A stretch of DNA of 64,000 nt, taken from NCBI RefSeq assembly GCF_001975985.1, contig NZ_MTQF01000001.1:333109-397108 (forward strand). Direction: 5' to 3'. A program made the translations under genes and the position numbers. The notes under the pieces were generated by a model that searched no databases, was not told where the DNA came from, and saw only the letters and a program-made list of their open reading frames with translations. Within the stretch, counting starts at the first letter, position 1. Every line of letters starts with the position of its first letter. Shown here piece by piece: positions 27,520 through 35,237 of the stretch. Origin of the DNA: [Flexibacter] sp. ATCC 35103 (GTDB lineage Bacteria > Bacteroidota > Bacteroidia > Flavobacteriales > Flavobacteriaceae).

Positions 27520-27778
27520 ATGGTATTTTATAAATTAGGTTTTTTTTCCTGCTCCAAAGATAACCAAATTAATAGATAAAATCAATTGGTTTTTTTAATA
27601 TGCCTAAAAATATTAATAATTGAAATCTCATAATTTAAAAATTTAATTATGTAAGCTCAAAAAGTATAAAAATGGCAACTTTACTATTAATAGAATTCTC
27701 GTAATATCCTTGATTTTTAATCATCATTAAATGAGAATTTTATAAAAAATATTCTATAAATTTTTAAAATATAAAGCC

Positions 27779-28279
27779 ATGGGAGATCATAAAGACCTTA
27801 CAAACGAATTTGCTGTAGATAAAATAAAAGATCTTGCAGAAAACATAAAAACGTGCATGTTTTGTACTTATAATGAATACAGACTTCAGTCACGTCCAAT
27901 GTCTGTTCAGAAAATAGATGATTTGGGCCAGCTTTGGTTTTTATCAGACAGAAACAGCAGTCAAAATGCTGAGATTAGTCTTAATCCGCAAGTTGAATTA
28001 TTCTTCTCTGAACCACACGATAAATTCCTGACTTTACACGGGACTGCAAGTATCTCGTATGACAGGGAAAAAATAAAAGAATTATGGGATCCAATTGTCA
28101 AAGTCTGGATGCCGGGAGGTGAAGATGATCCAAATTTGAGTGTGATAAAAGTGGTTCCGGAAGATGGATATTACTGGAATAATAAAAACGGAAAAATGGT
28201 CGCTATTGCAAAAATGGCCGCTGCTTTTGTAAGTGGTAAAACCATGGATGACGGTATTGAAGGAAACTTGAAATTATAG
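27779..28279 (+). CDS. pyridoxamine 5'-phosphate oxidase-like protein (general stress protein 26 family)
   Basis: A 166-aa split-barrel flavin-binding protein: MFCTYNEYRLQSRPMSVQ and LWFLSDRNSSQNAEI are the paired strands that bind FMN, and FLTLHGTASISYDREKIKELW matches the GSP26 group. It probably binds FMN/FAD but lacks features for a true PNP oxidase. A single gene with a strong terminator. Fits the stress-type gene content of this region. Confidence 0.87.
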   Translation: MGDHKDLTNEFAVDKIKDLAENIKTCMFCTYNEYRLQSRPMSVQKIDDLGQLWFLSDRNSSQNAEISLNPQVELFFSEPHDKFLTLHGTASISYDREKIKELWDPIVKVWMPGGEDDPNLSVIKVVPEDGYYWNNKNGKMVAIAKMAAAFVSGKTMDDGIEGNLKL

Positions 28280-28320
28280 TTTTTTATTAAAAAGATTTTA
28301 CCACAAAGTTTACTATAATT

Positions 28321-28369
28321 AACGCAAGGTTGCAAAGAAATAAATCTTTGCAACCTTGCGTTTTTTTTT
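28321..28369 (+). terminator. strong terminator after the GSP26-like gene
   Basis: A 17-bp perfect stem (AACGCAAGGTTGCAAAG and inverse) with an 8-base loop and T9 run. The upstream bases (ACCACAAAGTTTACTATAAT) resemble the CACAAAG repeat family. Confidence 0.9.
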
Positions 28370-28390
28370 GCTTGAATGCAGCGTTAGTTT

Positions 28391-28474
28391 TGTCATCTCG
28401 ACGAAGGAGATATCACACTAGATGATAAAATATTGTAGAATATCAGATGCGATTTCTCCTTCGTCGAAATGACA
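28391..28474. repeat. ~143-bp tandem repeat, unit 1 (inverted-repeat core)
   Basis: The core begins TGTCATCTCGACGAAGGAGA and ends with the near-perfect inverse TCTCCTTCGTCGAAATGACA. Four further units start at 28535, 29010, 29151 and 29295, at 141-144 bp steps except where a gene remnant interrupts the array. Confidence 0.85.
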
Positions 28475-28534
28475 AACTGAGTTAAAATTCTTTAAATAAT
28501 TTACGTTTTTTTGACCTAACTACAACGTTACTTT

Positions 28535-28566
28535 TGTCATCTCGACGAAGGAGATATCACACTAGT
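28535..28566. repeat. tandem repeat unit 2, truncated left half
   Basis: Only the left arm TGTCATCTCGACGAAGGAGA plus TATCACACTAGT remains; the right arm is missing and the GIY-YIG remnant begins within 40 bp. Confidence 0.8.
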
Positions 28567-28601
28567 AATTCAAAAAAAGCATGTTTTTATAATAAATAAA
28601 C

Positions 28602-28930
28602 TTAAAAGTCAAGAAACTCAAAAGTTGGATTTGATTCTTTAATAAGTTCAATTTTCTTATCTCTTCTCCATTTTTTCACTCTTTTTCTCTTGCAATTGCA
28701 TCATGAATCCAGATGAATTTTTCGTAGTAAACCAAGAATTCAATGTTGTATTTTGCTGCAAAAGTATTGGCTTTTGTTTCAATATTTTCTTTGTGCTTTT
28801 GCAATCTTAATTTTAAATTATTGGTTTTTCCTATATAAAAAGTTAATCGATATTTGTTTGTTAAAATATAAATATAATAAGAATGAAAGCCTTTTGGGAA
28901 TTTATCACGATTAAATTTTAATACAAATAT
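28602..28930 (-). pseudogene. GIY-YIG endonuclease pseudogene (UvrC-N-like small family)
   Basis: Conceptual translation on the minus strand gives KGFHSYYIYILTNK, FYIGKTNNLKLRL, FAAKYNIEFLVYYEKF and AIAREKE, then a stop. A frame change at that point restores KKWRRDKKIELI and NPTFEFLDF, ending at a TAA at 28604-28602. This is the short GIY-YIG family common in Bacteroidota, with one frameshift and no ATG at the 5' end. It is embedded in the ~143-bp repeat array. Confidence 0.82.
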
Positions 28931-29009
28931 ACTTACAACAATTGTATACTTTATTTTAAAATTGATTCTTTTTTTTATAGTTATTTCGCAATAATTAGGA
29001 GTCTTATTT

Positions 29010-29091
29010 TGTCATCTCGACGAAGGAGAGATCGCACTAGATTATAAAAATTGTGGAATATTGGATGTGATTTTCCTTCGTCGAAATGACA
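29010..29091. repeat. tandem repeat unit 3
   Basis: Same core as unit 1 with both arms; the right arm is TTTTCCTTCGTCGAAATGACA-like with one change near its start. First intact unit after the GIY-YIG remnant. Confidence 0.82.
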
Positions 29092-29150
29092 AACCAAAGT
29101 TAAAACCCTTAAAATAATTTACTTTTTTACATCGAATACAACGCTAGTTT

Positions 29151-29235
29151 TGTCATCTATACGAAGGAGAGATCGCACTAGATGATAAAAATATTGTAGA
29201 ATATTGGATGCGATTTCTCCTTCGTCGAAATGACA
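29151..29235. repeat. tandem repeat unit 4
   Basis: Starts 141 bp after unit 3. The left arm has TCTATACGAAGG in place of TCTCGACGAAGG; the right arm is intact. The linker before it carries AACGCTAGTTT, also conserved before unit 1. Confidence 0.82.
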
Positions 29236-29294
29236 AGATTGGGTAAAAACTTAAAGTATTTGCAATTTTTAATGTAAAAATTTAACGCCAGTTT

Positions 29295-29382
29295 TGTCAT
29301 CTCAACGAAAGAGAAATTACACGCGGGATTCGGCAAAGATTGTCGATTTTCATTGTGGAATTTCTTCTTCGTCGAAATGACA
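29295..29382. repeat. tandem repeat unit 5 (most diverged)
   Basis: 144 bp after unit 4. Left arm TGTCATCTCAACGAAAGAGA, right arm TTCTTCTTCGTCGAAATGACA-like. The centre differs from the other units. The DUF72 gene ends 35 bp further on. Confidence 0.78.
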
Positions 29383-29416
29383 AACGGAGTTAAAATTAAA
29401 AATTTCGCAAAACATG

Positions 29417-30130
29417 TCATTCCAACATATGTTTTAACTCTAAAGCATTCAGAATCCCTGCTTCGCTTGCTGTATTATTAAAATACACAAATGCTGATTT
29501 TGAAGTTATTGCATTCTTTATATAAAGTAATTCTTCAGGTGAATAACTCGAGTAAAACATCTTGGGAGTTCCGTGAAGTCTAATGAAAATCAAGGGGAAA
29601 TCTGTAAAAATAGTGCTCGGTAATTGCGGATGACTAACGCTGCAGAACGTAATATTGTTAGTTCTGAATGCATCCCAAACTTCTTCGTTCCACCAGCTTT
29701 CATGACGAAATTCTATGACATTTTTAAATTTTAAATCCAGATTAGCAATGATTAAATCGAGTTTTTCAGGGCTAAAATGATAACTTGGGGGAAACTGAAA
29801 CAATATACAGCCCAATTTCTCTCTTAAACCCGTTTTACACACGTTATAAAATTCCGAAATTAGATTTTCGCAATCCACAAATTTTTTAAAATGAGTGATT
29901 TCTTTGGGTGCTTTTACAGAAAAAATAAAACTTTCGGGTGTTTTTTTATACCAGTTTTCAAAAATTCTTACGATCGGAAACTTATAAAAGCTTCCGTTGA
30001 ACTCATACGTGCTAAAGTACTGGCAATAAAACTCAAACCACTTAGAAGATGACAGGTTGTCAGGGTAGAAAATCCCTTTCCAAAATCTATTATTGTAACT
30101 CGAGCAGCCTATTAAAATTTGATTTTTCAT
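29417..30130 (-). CDS. DUF72 domain protein (YecE-like)
   Basis: A 237-aa TIM-barrel protein of the DUF72 family: LIGCSSYNNRFWKGIFYP at the start, FSVKAPKEITH, CILFQFPPSYHF, EFRHESWW and a late FIRLHGTP strand are diagnostic. The biochemical role of the family is not settled. The ATG at 30130 overlaps the TGA of the upstream glycosylase gene (ATGA), so the two are translationally coupled; an upstream in-frame start is rejected for that reason. Confidence 0.88.
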   Translation of the reverse strand: MKNQILIGCSSYNNRFWKGIFYPDNLSSSKWFEFYCQYFSTYEFNGSFYKFPIVRIFENWYKKTPESFIFSVKAPKEITHFKKFVDCENLISEFYNVCKTGLREKLGCILFQFPPSYHFSPEKLDLIIANLDLKFKNVIEFRHESWWNEEVWDAFRTNNITFCSVSHPQLPSTIFTDFPLIFIRLHGTPKMFYSSYSPEELLYIKNAITSKSAFVYFNNTASEAGILNALELKHMLE

Positions 30131-30858
30131 ATGTGTAACTTTTGACAATTGGTACAAAAAAAACTGCTGCGATTTCTCTTTCCTGTGTTCTTCTTGTAAA
30201 TGGGAAGATTACAGCGAAGACATGTCGTTTTGCTGTAAGCGAGCCAATGTTGTTTTAGTTCAAATTTTTTCTTCCAATAAAGAAATTCAAAACTATAAAT
30301 AGAACATTCAGAAATGAGTTCATATAATTTTTCAGATGGTATTTTTCCAATCAGCGATTCGGGATGAATTCTGCATCTGTATAAAACTTCATTTTTTATA
30401 ATATTCCCCACTCCTGAAAATATATTCTGGTCTAAAATGGCATCGCAAATCATTTCATTGGGAGTTTTATCAAGGCTGTCTTTTGCTTTTTTGGGATCCC
30501 ACATTTCGCTCATCACATCCTCATTCCATTTATAATAATCATTAATATCGCCTTCGAGGATTTTTACAGAACAGGTATAAAAATTAAGTTCCCCATTAGA
30601 AAAAACCATGCTTAATCTTGGCTTGGTTTCTTTGCGCTCATTAATGCGATAGGTTCCAAACATGAGCAAATGAATCTTGACGGTAAAACCATCAAAACAA
30701 ATTAAGAAATGTTTTCCCCAGGTTTTAAATTCACGAATGGTTTTGTTTTTAAGACGCGGAATGTCTATAGCACTATTTCCGGAAGCAGCAATTACTTTTT
30801 GCCCTTCAAATTGCTGTACTTCTTCTTTTAAAATTAATATCGACGGTCCTTCTGGCAT
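30127..30858 (-). CDS. Fpg/Nei family DNA glycosylase-lyase
   Basis: Base-excision repair enzyme of 243 aa. It starts Met-Pro-Glu-Gly-Pro, giving the catalytic N-terminal proline and Glu of the family. A helix-two-turn-helix lies at about 120-190 (ILDQNIFSGVGNIIKNE), and a C-terminal zinc finger has CLRC and CTNC pairs. MPEGPS and the overall shape resemble endonuclease VIII (Nei) as much as Fpg, so the oxidised-base preference is left open. Paired with DUF72 by a 4-bp overlap. Confidence 0.9.
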   Translation of the reverse strand: MPEGPSILILKEEVQQFEGQKVIAASGNSAIDIPRLKNKTIREFKTWGKHFLICFDGFTVKIHLLMFGTYRINERKETKPRLSMVFSNGELNFYTCSVKILEGDINDYYKWNEDVMSEMWDPKKAKDSLDKTPNEMICDAILDQNIFSGVGNIIKNEVLYRCRIHPESLIGKIPSEKLYELISECSIYSFEFLYWKKKFELKQHWLAYSKTTCLRCNLPIYKKNTGKRNRSSFFCTNCQKLHI

Positions 30859-30883
30859 ACTATACTATTTTTATTCTTAAGCT

Positions 30884-30915
30884 AAAAAAAGTGCAACATA
30901 AGCTGCACTTTTTTT
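30884..30915. terminator. hairpin terminator before the ferritin-like gene stop
   Basis: AAAAAAAGTGCA and TGCACTTTTTTT flank an 8-base loop. Located 19 bp after the DUF892 gene's stop on the minus strand. Confidence 0.85.
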
Positions 30916-30933
30916 ATTTGTATATTTTATAAA

Positions 30934-31506
30934 TTAATCTGCTTCTGCAGCTTCAAGATTTACGGCATTTACAGCAACTTCAGTCAATTTTTTATCGGCT
31001 CCTTTTTCTTCGTCAAGAGTTTCCTCTAATAGTGCTGCAGCTTCTGTTAAACCTAAAGTTTCTGCAAATTGTCTCAAGGTACCATAAGTGGCAATTTCGT
31101 AATGTTCGATTTTTTGGCTTGCGGCAATAATTCCGGCATCGCGTACTACTCCAACTTCAGTTTCTTCAAGAATTCCTTTTCCTTCTTCAATTAAGCCTTC
31201 CATTGCATCGCATTTTTTTGCCGATGCCTTTTTACCTATAAGTTCAAAAACTTTCTCTAAACGCTCGATTTGACCCTCTGTTTCGGTTAGATGATTGTTT
31301 ATCGCATCGATCAGTTCCGGAGAGGTTGCATTTTTTGCCATTAAGGGCAGTGCTTTTGTCAAAGCTTTCTCTGCCCAATAAATGTCTTTCAGCCCATCTT
31401 CAAACAATTCTGTTAGTCCGGATGCGGCATTTGATTTTGGTTTTGTAACTCCTTTTTTTACTTCTTGTTTAGGAGTTGTTTCTTTTGTACTATCTGTAGT
31501 TTTCAT
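30934..31506 (-). CDS. ferritin-like DUF892 protein (YciE/YciF family)
   Basis: A 190-aa protein with a Lys/Thr-rich N-terminal tail and a four-helix DUF892 domain from about residue 27: LTELFEDGLKDIYWAEKAL, then ETEGQIERLEKVFELIGKK, and IEHYEIATYGTLRQFAETLG carry the carboxylate and His ligands expected of a di-iron ferritin-like site. Family members are induced by osmotic and general stress. Single gene with its own terminator; neighbours are also stress-type. Confidence 0.92.
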   Translation of the reverse strand: MKTTDSTKETTPKQEVKKGVTKPKSNAASGLTELFEDGLKDIYWAEKALTKALPLMAKNATSPELIDAINNHLTETEGQIERLEKVFELIGKKASAKKCDAMEGLIEEGKGILEETEVGVVRDAGIIAASQKIEHYEIATYGTLRQFAETLGLTEAAALLEETLDEEKGADKKLTEVAVNAVNLEAAEAD

Positions 31507-31627
31507 GGTAATAGTTTTTTGATAATTAATACAGGATAAAATTACTATCTTGATTATCAGGTGAGTTATATCATTATTCGTATAAATTTCATTCTAAGCA
31601 CCTGTATATTATGCAACTAGAATTTAG

Positions 31628-31666
31628 AATTCTATAAAAGATTTTTTTCTATTGGAGATAGCTTTG
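31628..31666 (+). promoter_or_regulatory. promoter region with AATTCTATAA box and TAGCTTTG -7
   Basis: AATTCTATAA (31628-31637), 21 bp spacer, TAGCTTTG (31659-31666), 27 bp before the acidic-protein start. The same pair with a 22-bp spacer occurs before the next gene. Confidence 0.5.
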
Positions 31667-31692
31667 TAGTATCGAAATTTAAATACATTATA

Positions 31693-32001
31693 ATGGAAAC
31701 TTACACAGACTATACATACGAAGAAGCAGAAATTTATTTTCAACAAAAATACCAAAGAGGTCATCTTGATATCGACACTGCAATGTTAATTGACAATGCG
31801 ATCGATACGCTTCTTAAAAGAGACAATATTGCCAGAAATGAAAATATCCCAAATGAGGAACAAGTGGTAAATGAAGACGATTATATCACGAATACCGATG
31901 AGGAATTTGAAATCATTGATGTTGATAATCTTGACGAAGAGGAACATATCGAAGACGAAGATCATTTTGATGATGACGATTTAGAACGAAATGACAATTA
32001 A
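31693..32001 (+). CDS. acidic small protein of unknown function
   Basis: A 102-aa protein. Residues 1-50 could be helical (YTYEEAEIYFQQKYQRGH); from 55 on it is dominated by Asp/Glu (EEEHIEDEDHFDDDD). I do not recognise the family. No signal peptide, TM or Cys. It and the next gene share composition, a similar promoter layout and strand, so they are probably co-regulated. Possible DNA-mimic, chaperone-like or disordered buffer roles are speculation. Confidence 0.65.
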   Translation: METYTDYTYEEAEIYFQQKYQRGHLDIDTAMLIDNAIDTLLKRDNIARNENIPNEEQVVNEDDYITNTDEEFEIIDVDNLDEEEHIEDEDHFDDDDLERNDN

Positions 32002-32134
32002 TGCTTCTCACTATCTGAGTTAAAAATTAAAATACCGTTATGAGTCATGACGGTTTTTTTATGCCCGGAAATCAATATTTAAGCCAAGTTTTAAATTAAT
32101 ATAATCATCTGTTAATTATACAATTACGCTTTAA

Positions 32135-32174
32135 AATTCTATAATGCAATTGGTTCATTTCGTGATTAGATTTG
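32135..32174 (+). promoter_or_regulatory. promoter region with AATTCTATAA box and TAGATTTG -7
   Basis: AATTCTATAA (32135-32144), 22-bp spacer, TAGATTTG (32167-32174), 27 bp before the ATG at 32201. Layout matches that of the upstream acidic gene. Confidence 0.5.
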
Positions 32175-32200
32175 TATAATAACTATTAAAACTAATTATC

Positions 32201-32707
32201 ATGAATACTACAGATCAAAAAGACAGCATGATTAAAGGAAACAGAGTTTCTGGAAATCAGAATCAAGATACGACCGATAAAAACAATCTTATGAATGAGG
32301 AATTGTATGATATCGATGATATGAAAGAAAGCGATAATGACAATAGAGAAATCGCAGAACGTGGTTATACTGTTAGAAATGGTTTTGATCCTAATAAACC
32401 AAATCCGGACGAACTTACTGATGATGAAGACGACTTAACAGATGATTTTCATAGTGAGAATGATCTAAAGTCCAACAGCGATGATTTGTATGAGGAAGAG
32501 TTAGACATGAACGGCAAAAATGTCGATGATGTAGACGACGAACTCGACAATCCGTCTGATATTCTGGATATCGAGGACGACTTTAATGAAACCGAAGATG
32601 ATCTGGAAGATATCGATGATGAAGAGGAAGAAGACGAATATATCGAAGACGATGTTCAGGAAGAAGAAGATGTAGAATATCCGGATAATGATCCTAGGAA
32701 ATTTTAA
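32201..32707 (+). CDS. highly acidic, probably disordered protein
   Basis: A 168-aa protein whose second half is almost continuous Asp/Glu (for example DDLEDIDDEEEEDEY). The N-terminal third is polar with a REIAERGYTVRNGFDPNKP segment that looks like the only structured motif. No family recognised. Coding is supported by the start spacing from the candidate promoter, the long open frame and the terminator after it. Function unknown. Confidence 0.65.
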   Translation: MNTTDQKDSMIKGNRVSGNQNQDTTDKNNLMNEELYDIDDMKESDNDNREIAERGYTVRNGFDPNKPNPDELTDDEDDLTDDFHSENDLKSNSDDLYEEELDMNGKNVDDVDDELDNPSDILDIEDDFNETEDDLEDIDDEEEEDEYIEDDVQEEEDVEYPDNDPRKF

Positions 32708-32769
32708 GAAAGACTGAAGAAAGAAGAAAGAATAAAGATGAAAGAATAAAGAGTAAAGAATTAAAGAAT
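32708..32769. repeat. purine tract (GAAAGAATAAAG words)
   Basis: A 62-bp run built from AAGAAAGAATAAAGA words, the reverse complement of the TCTTTATTCTTTC tracts at 15435-15495 and 23150-23238. It lies between a stop codon and a terminator. Confidence 0.55.
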
Positions 32770-32807
32770 AAAGGTTCAAAGCAGCTTGCAGCTTTGAACC
32801 TTTTTTT
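32770..32807. terminator. terminator between acidic gene and DUF5661 gene
   Basis: AAAGGTTCAAAGC and its exact inverse, 8-base loop, followed by seven Ts on the plus strand. The AAGGTTCAAAG word belongs to the dispersed CAAAGG repeat family. Confidence 0.8.
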
Positions 32808-32866
32808 ATGAATTTAAAAATCATTTCCTAATCTTTCTTTGAACCTTTTTTTAAACCTTTTTAAAA

Positions 32867-33514
32867 TTAATCTCCAATAATTTCAAGAACTGGGATATCG
32901 TCCATTTTTTCGAGGCGTTCTGCGAGTCCTGCTCTTGCTTCTTTTAGTTCTTCTTCGGCTTTTATGAGGTCTTCTAGTAATTTGTCTTTTCCTGTGGTTA
33001 CTTTTTCTATTTTACGCATGATTTCATAGATTTCGCCTTCTGCTTCCATTACTTTTAGTCTTTTGTAATATGTCAGGGTTTCGGTCATATGCGCCAATGC
33101 GATCATAGCAGTTAGAAACGGATGATTATTGGTGACATTAACATCTTTAATTTTTCCGTGTTCCAATTCTACTTTTAAGGCAAAAGCAAATTCTTCCATA
33201 TTAAAAGCCTCGTATTTGCTTTCAGGATTTAGATATGCTTTTATAGATTCGACATTATTCATGGTCGAAAGATCTACATCTGTTTCTTTTTTATCGCTTA
33301 AATCTTTAAAAACCACGTTTCCTATGGCTCTTGCTTCAGCAACTGTTGGGTCATTATCCGGATTTTCGAAATCACGTGTCGACCAGTCCCAATTTTCAGG
33401 ATGAACAGGTTTTATATATTTTTCACAGAAATCTGTTACATCGTTTTTTAAGCTCACCATTGCATCTTCTCTCTTGATGTAAACATCCTGATAAGCACCG
33501 CTTTTAGTTCCCAT
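32867..33514 (-). CDS. DUF5661-like protein
   Basis: A 215-aa soluble protein. Its middle part, FAFALKVELEHGKIKDVNVT then NNHPFLTAMIALAHMTE, matches my recollection of DUF5661 (an ExxHG and an ALAH motif). A C-terminal charged coiled coil (about 165-205) follows. The function is unknown; the His/Glu motifs suggest metal binding, which is inference. Sits 96 bp downstream of the DUF1328 gene on the same strand. Confidence 0.65.
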   Translation of the reverse strand: MGTKSGAYQDVYIKREDAMVSLKNDVTDFCEKYIKPVHPENWDWSTRDFENPDNDPTVAEARAIGNVVFKDLSDKKETDVDLSTMNNVESIKAYLNPESKYEAFNMEEFAFALKVELEHGKIKDVNVTNNHPFLTAMIALAHMTETLTYYKRLKVMEAEGEIYEIMRKIEKVTTGKDKLLEDLIKAEEELKEARAGLAERLEKMDDIPVLEIIGD

Positions 33515-33546
33515 AATCTATTTTTTTTAATTTTAATTATAAATGC

Positions 33547-33580
33547 AAACGACACATCTACCTGGATATATGTGTCGTTT
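33547..33580. terminator. hairpin between DUF1328 and DUF5661 genes
   Basis: AAACGACACAT and ATGTGTCGTTT form an 11-bp stem. The best T-run is on the plus strand; on the minus strand it follows the DUF1328 stop. Confidence 0.65.
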
Positions 33581-33609
33581 TTGTTGTTATTTTATTTACT
33601 GAGTGTGTT

Positions 33610-33771
33610 CTAAATACTTTTTCTTCCGCTAATTAGAGATATAACGAATAAGACTAAGAATATGAAGAATAAAACTTTAGCGATACTTGCGGCTCCGGCG
33701 GCAATTCCTCCAAAACCAAATATTCCGGCAATGATAGCAAGAATAATAAAAATGACTGTATAACGTAACAT
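33610..33771 (-). CDS. DUF1328 small membrane protein (YtjA-like)
   Basis: A 53-aa protein, short enough to be easily missed. It begins [16 protein letters not shown] and has the family's glycine-rich [15 protein letters not shown] link between two TM helices, ending SGRKSI. DUF1328 proteins are tiny two-TM proteins often found among stress genes. ATG at 33771 and TAG at 33610. Role unknown. Confidence 0.85.
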   Translation of the reverse strand: MLRYTVIFIILAIIAGIFGFGGIAAGAASIAKVLFFIFLVLFVISLISGRKSI

Positions 33772-33880
33772 AAGCTTGTGATTTTAGTTAATAATGATTG
33801 TTGTTTGTTACTCAAATTTCATACTTTTTAAAGAGATGTATTAACTCTAAACATTATATTGTTAGCACTATAAAACCTTA

Positions 33881-34990
33881 TTATGATAAATTGATCTGAT
33901 AGTTCTGAATTAATTCTGAAAATGCAATTTCGCTATGCGAAAAATGCTCTTTGGTGCTTCGGCATTTTTTTGCCCTGTCAAAATACTGCTGGATCGAACC
34001 ATCTTCATAAGTCGAAACCAATAAAGGATGTACGTAATAATTCTTGCATACATTTCTAGTATTTCCAAGTGCTTCTGCAGTGGTATCAAAAGCGGTCAAA
34101 ATATTTTTTTTAATTTCTTTTTCATCGGTCGTTGTTCCTATTTCCATCAGGGTTTCAAAAAACACAATCGATGCTGCCCAGGTTCTAAAATCTTTGGCAC
34201 TAAAATATTCTCCTGAAATTTCATGTAAATATTCGTTTACCATATGACTGTCCAACACTTTTCGTTCGCCATTTTTATCATAATATTTAAAAACTTCCCA
34301 ACCCGGAATTTCCTCGCAGCGGCTTACCAATTTTACCAGTTGTTTGTTTCTGGTTGTAATGGTGTGCTTTACTCCTTTTTTTCCCGTAAATTCAAATTTC
34401 AGAGAATTTTTGTTGATATTGATATGGCGTTTTCTCAAAGTCGAAAGTCCGTAAGACTTATTGTCTTTGGCATATTTTTCGTTCCCAATCCTGATATGGG
34501 TTTCTTCCATTAGCCTAATTACAAGAGCGACTACTTTTTCTTTAGACCATTCTTTATTTTCCAGGTCTTCGTCGACTTTTTTTCGAATCAAAGGTAATTT
34601 TGTTCCAAACTCTGCTATTTTATAGAATTTTGTCTGATTTCTGATCAAATTCCATTTAGGATGATATCTGTATTGTTTTCTGTTTTTATCGTCTAAACCT
34701 ACCGCTTGTAAATGTCCGTTTGGTAAATCTGATATCTGAACGTTTACCCAAGCCGGCGGAAGCACCAAACTGCTAATGCGTTTCAATTCGCTTTTTCGTT
34801 TTATGCAGCGTCCGTTTTTTTTATAAACAAAACCATCCTCACATTTACATCTTTCTATTGGCAGCCTTTGATTATTGATATAAACTAAATCTAATTTTTC
34901 GATCACCAAATGAGGCGTTTTGATCAATTGATTCATTAGTTTTTCGGTTTTTGCTGCTGCATTCATGATAGTTTGTTTATTATATGCCAC
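33881..34990 (-). CDS. DNA topoisomerase IB (eukaryotic-like, bacterial type)
   Basis: A 369-aa type IB topoisomerase, which relaxes supercoils through a 3'-phosphotyrosine. An N-terminal domain with LPPAWVNVQIS and GLDDKNRKQYRYHP precedes the catalytic domain: Arg/Lys in STLRKRHI, the later FRTWAAS motif (Arg), and the nucleophilic Tyr in CKNYYVHP. The length is normal for bacterial TopIB. An ATG at 34966 is an alternative start. Common in stress-adapted bacteria; single gene here. Confidence 0.93.
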   Translation of the reverse strand: MAYNKQTIMNAAAKTEKLMNQLIKTPHLVIEKLDLVYINNQRLPIERCKCEDGFVYKKNGRCIKRKSELKRISSLVLPPAWVNVQISDLPNGHLQAVGLDDKNRKQYRYHPKWNLIRNQTKFYKIAEFGTKLPLIRKKVDEDLENKEWSKEKVVALVIRLMEETHIRIGNEKYAKDNKSYGLSTLRKRHININKNSLKFEFTGKKGVKHTITTRNKQLVKLVSRCEEIPGWEVFKYYDKNGERKVLDSHMVNEYLHEISGEYFSAKDFRTWAASIVFFETLMEIGTTTDEKEIKKNILTAFDTTAEALGNTRNVCKNYYVHPLLVSTYEDGSIQQYFDRAKKCRSTKEHFSHSEIAFSELIQNYQINLS

Positions 34991-34991
34991 T

Positions 34992-35007
34992 CCCGATAAC
35001 TATCGGG
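34992..35007. repeat. palindrome CCCGATA-AC-TATCGGG
   Basis: Perfect 7-bp arms immediately upstream of the topoisomerase start codon. A related palindrome, CCCGAAGCTTCGGG, lies at 59353-59366. Such CCCGAT/ATCGGG palindromes are frequent in flavobacterial intergenic DNA. Confidence 0.7.
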
Positions 35008-35124
35008 ATAGAGATTTAAAAAAGATATTTCCGATATATTCTATTGATCTCCTTTGTGGCATTTTTTATTTTTAAATTCAACTTTAGTTATTGCTATTAG
35101 ATTTTTCTCTCGCATTAGCAATTT

Positions 35125-35157
35125 TCTCTCGCAGATTATGCAGATTAAGCAGATTTT
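35125..35157. repeat. second copy of TCTCGCAGATT repeat
   Basis: TCTCTCGCAGATTATGCAGA plus TTAAGCAGATT, matching the left arm of 7671-7742 with one change. The inverted right arm is absent here. Confidence 0.65.
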
Positions 35158-35237
35158 CTTTTTTAATCTTTATATTTTATATCCTTGTTTTCACATAAAA
35201 ATCTATGTTTTTATGTGTTTACGTTTGCGCGAGGATT

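Noticed and set aside
28391..29382. Regularly spaced repeats that could suggest a CRISPR array
   Set aside because: Units are ~143 bp, have inverted-repeat arms and similar (not unique) linkers, and no cas genes are near.
29178..29420. 80-residue minus-strand open frame
   Set aside because: It lies across the ~143-bp repeat units and simply translates repeat DNA; no homology or start context.
32501..32824. 107-residue minus-strand frame rich in Phe/Leu
   Set aside because: Exact antisense of the acidic gene (Asp/Glu codons read as Phe/Ile/Leu); a composition shadow.
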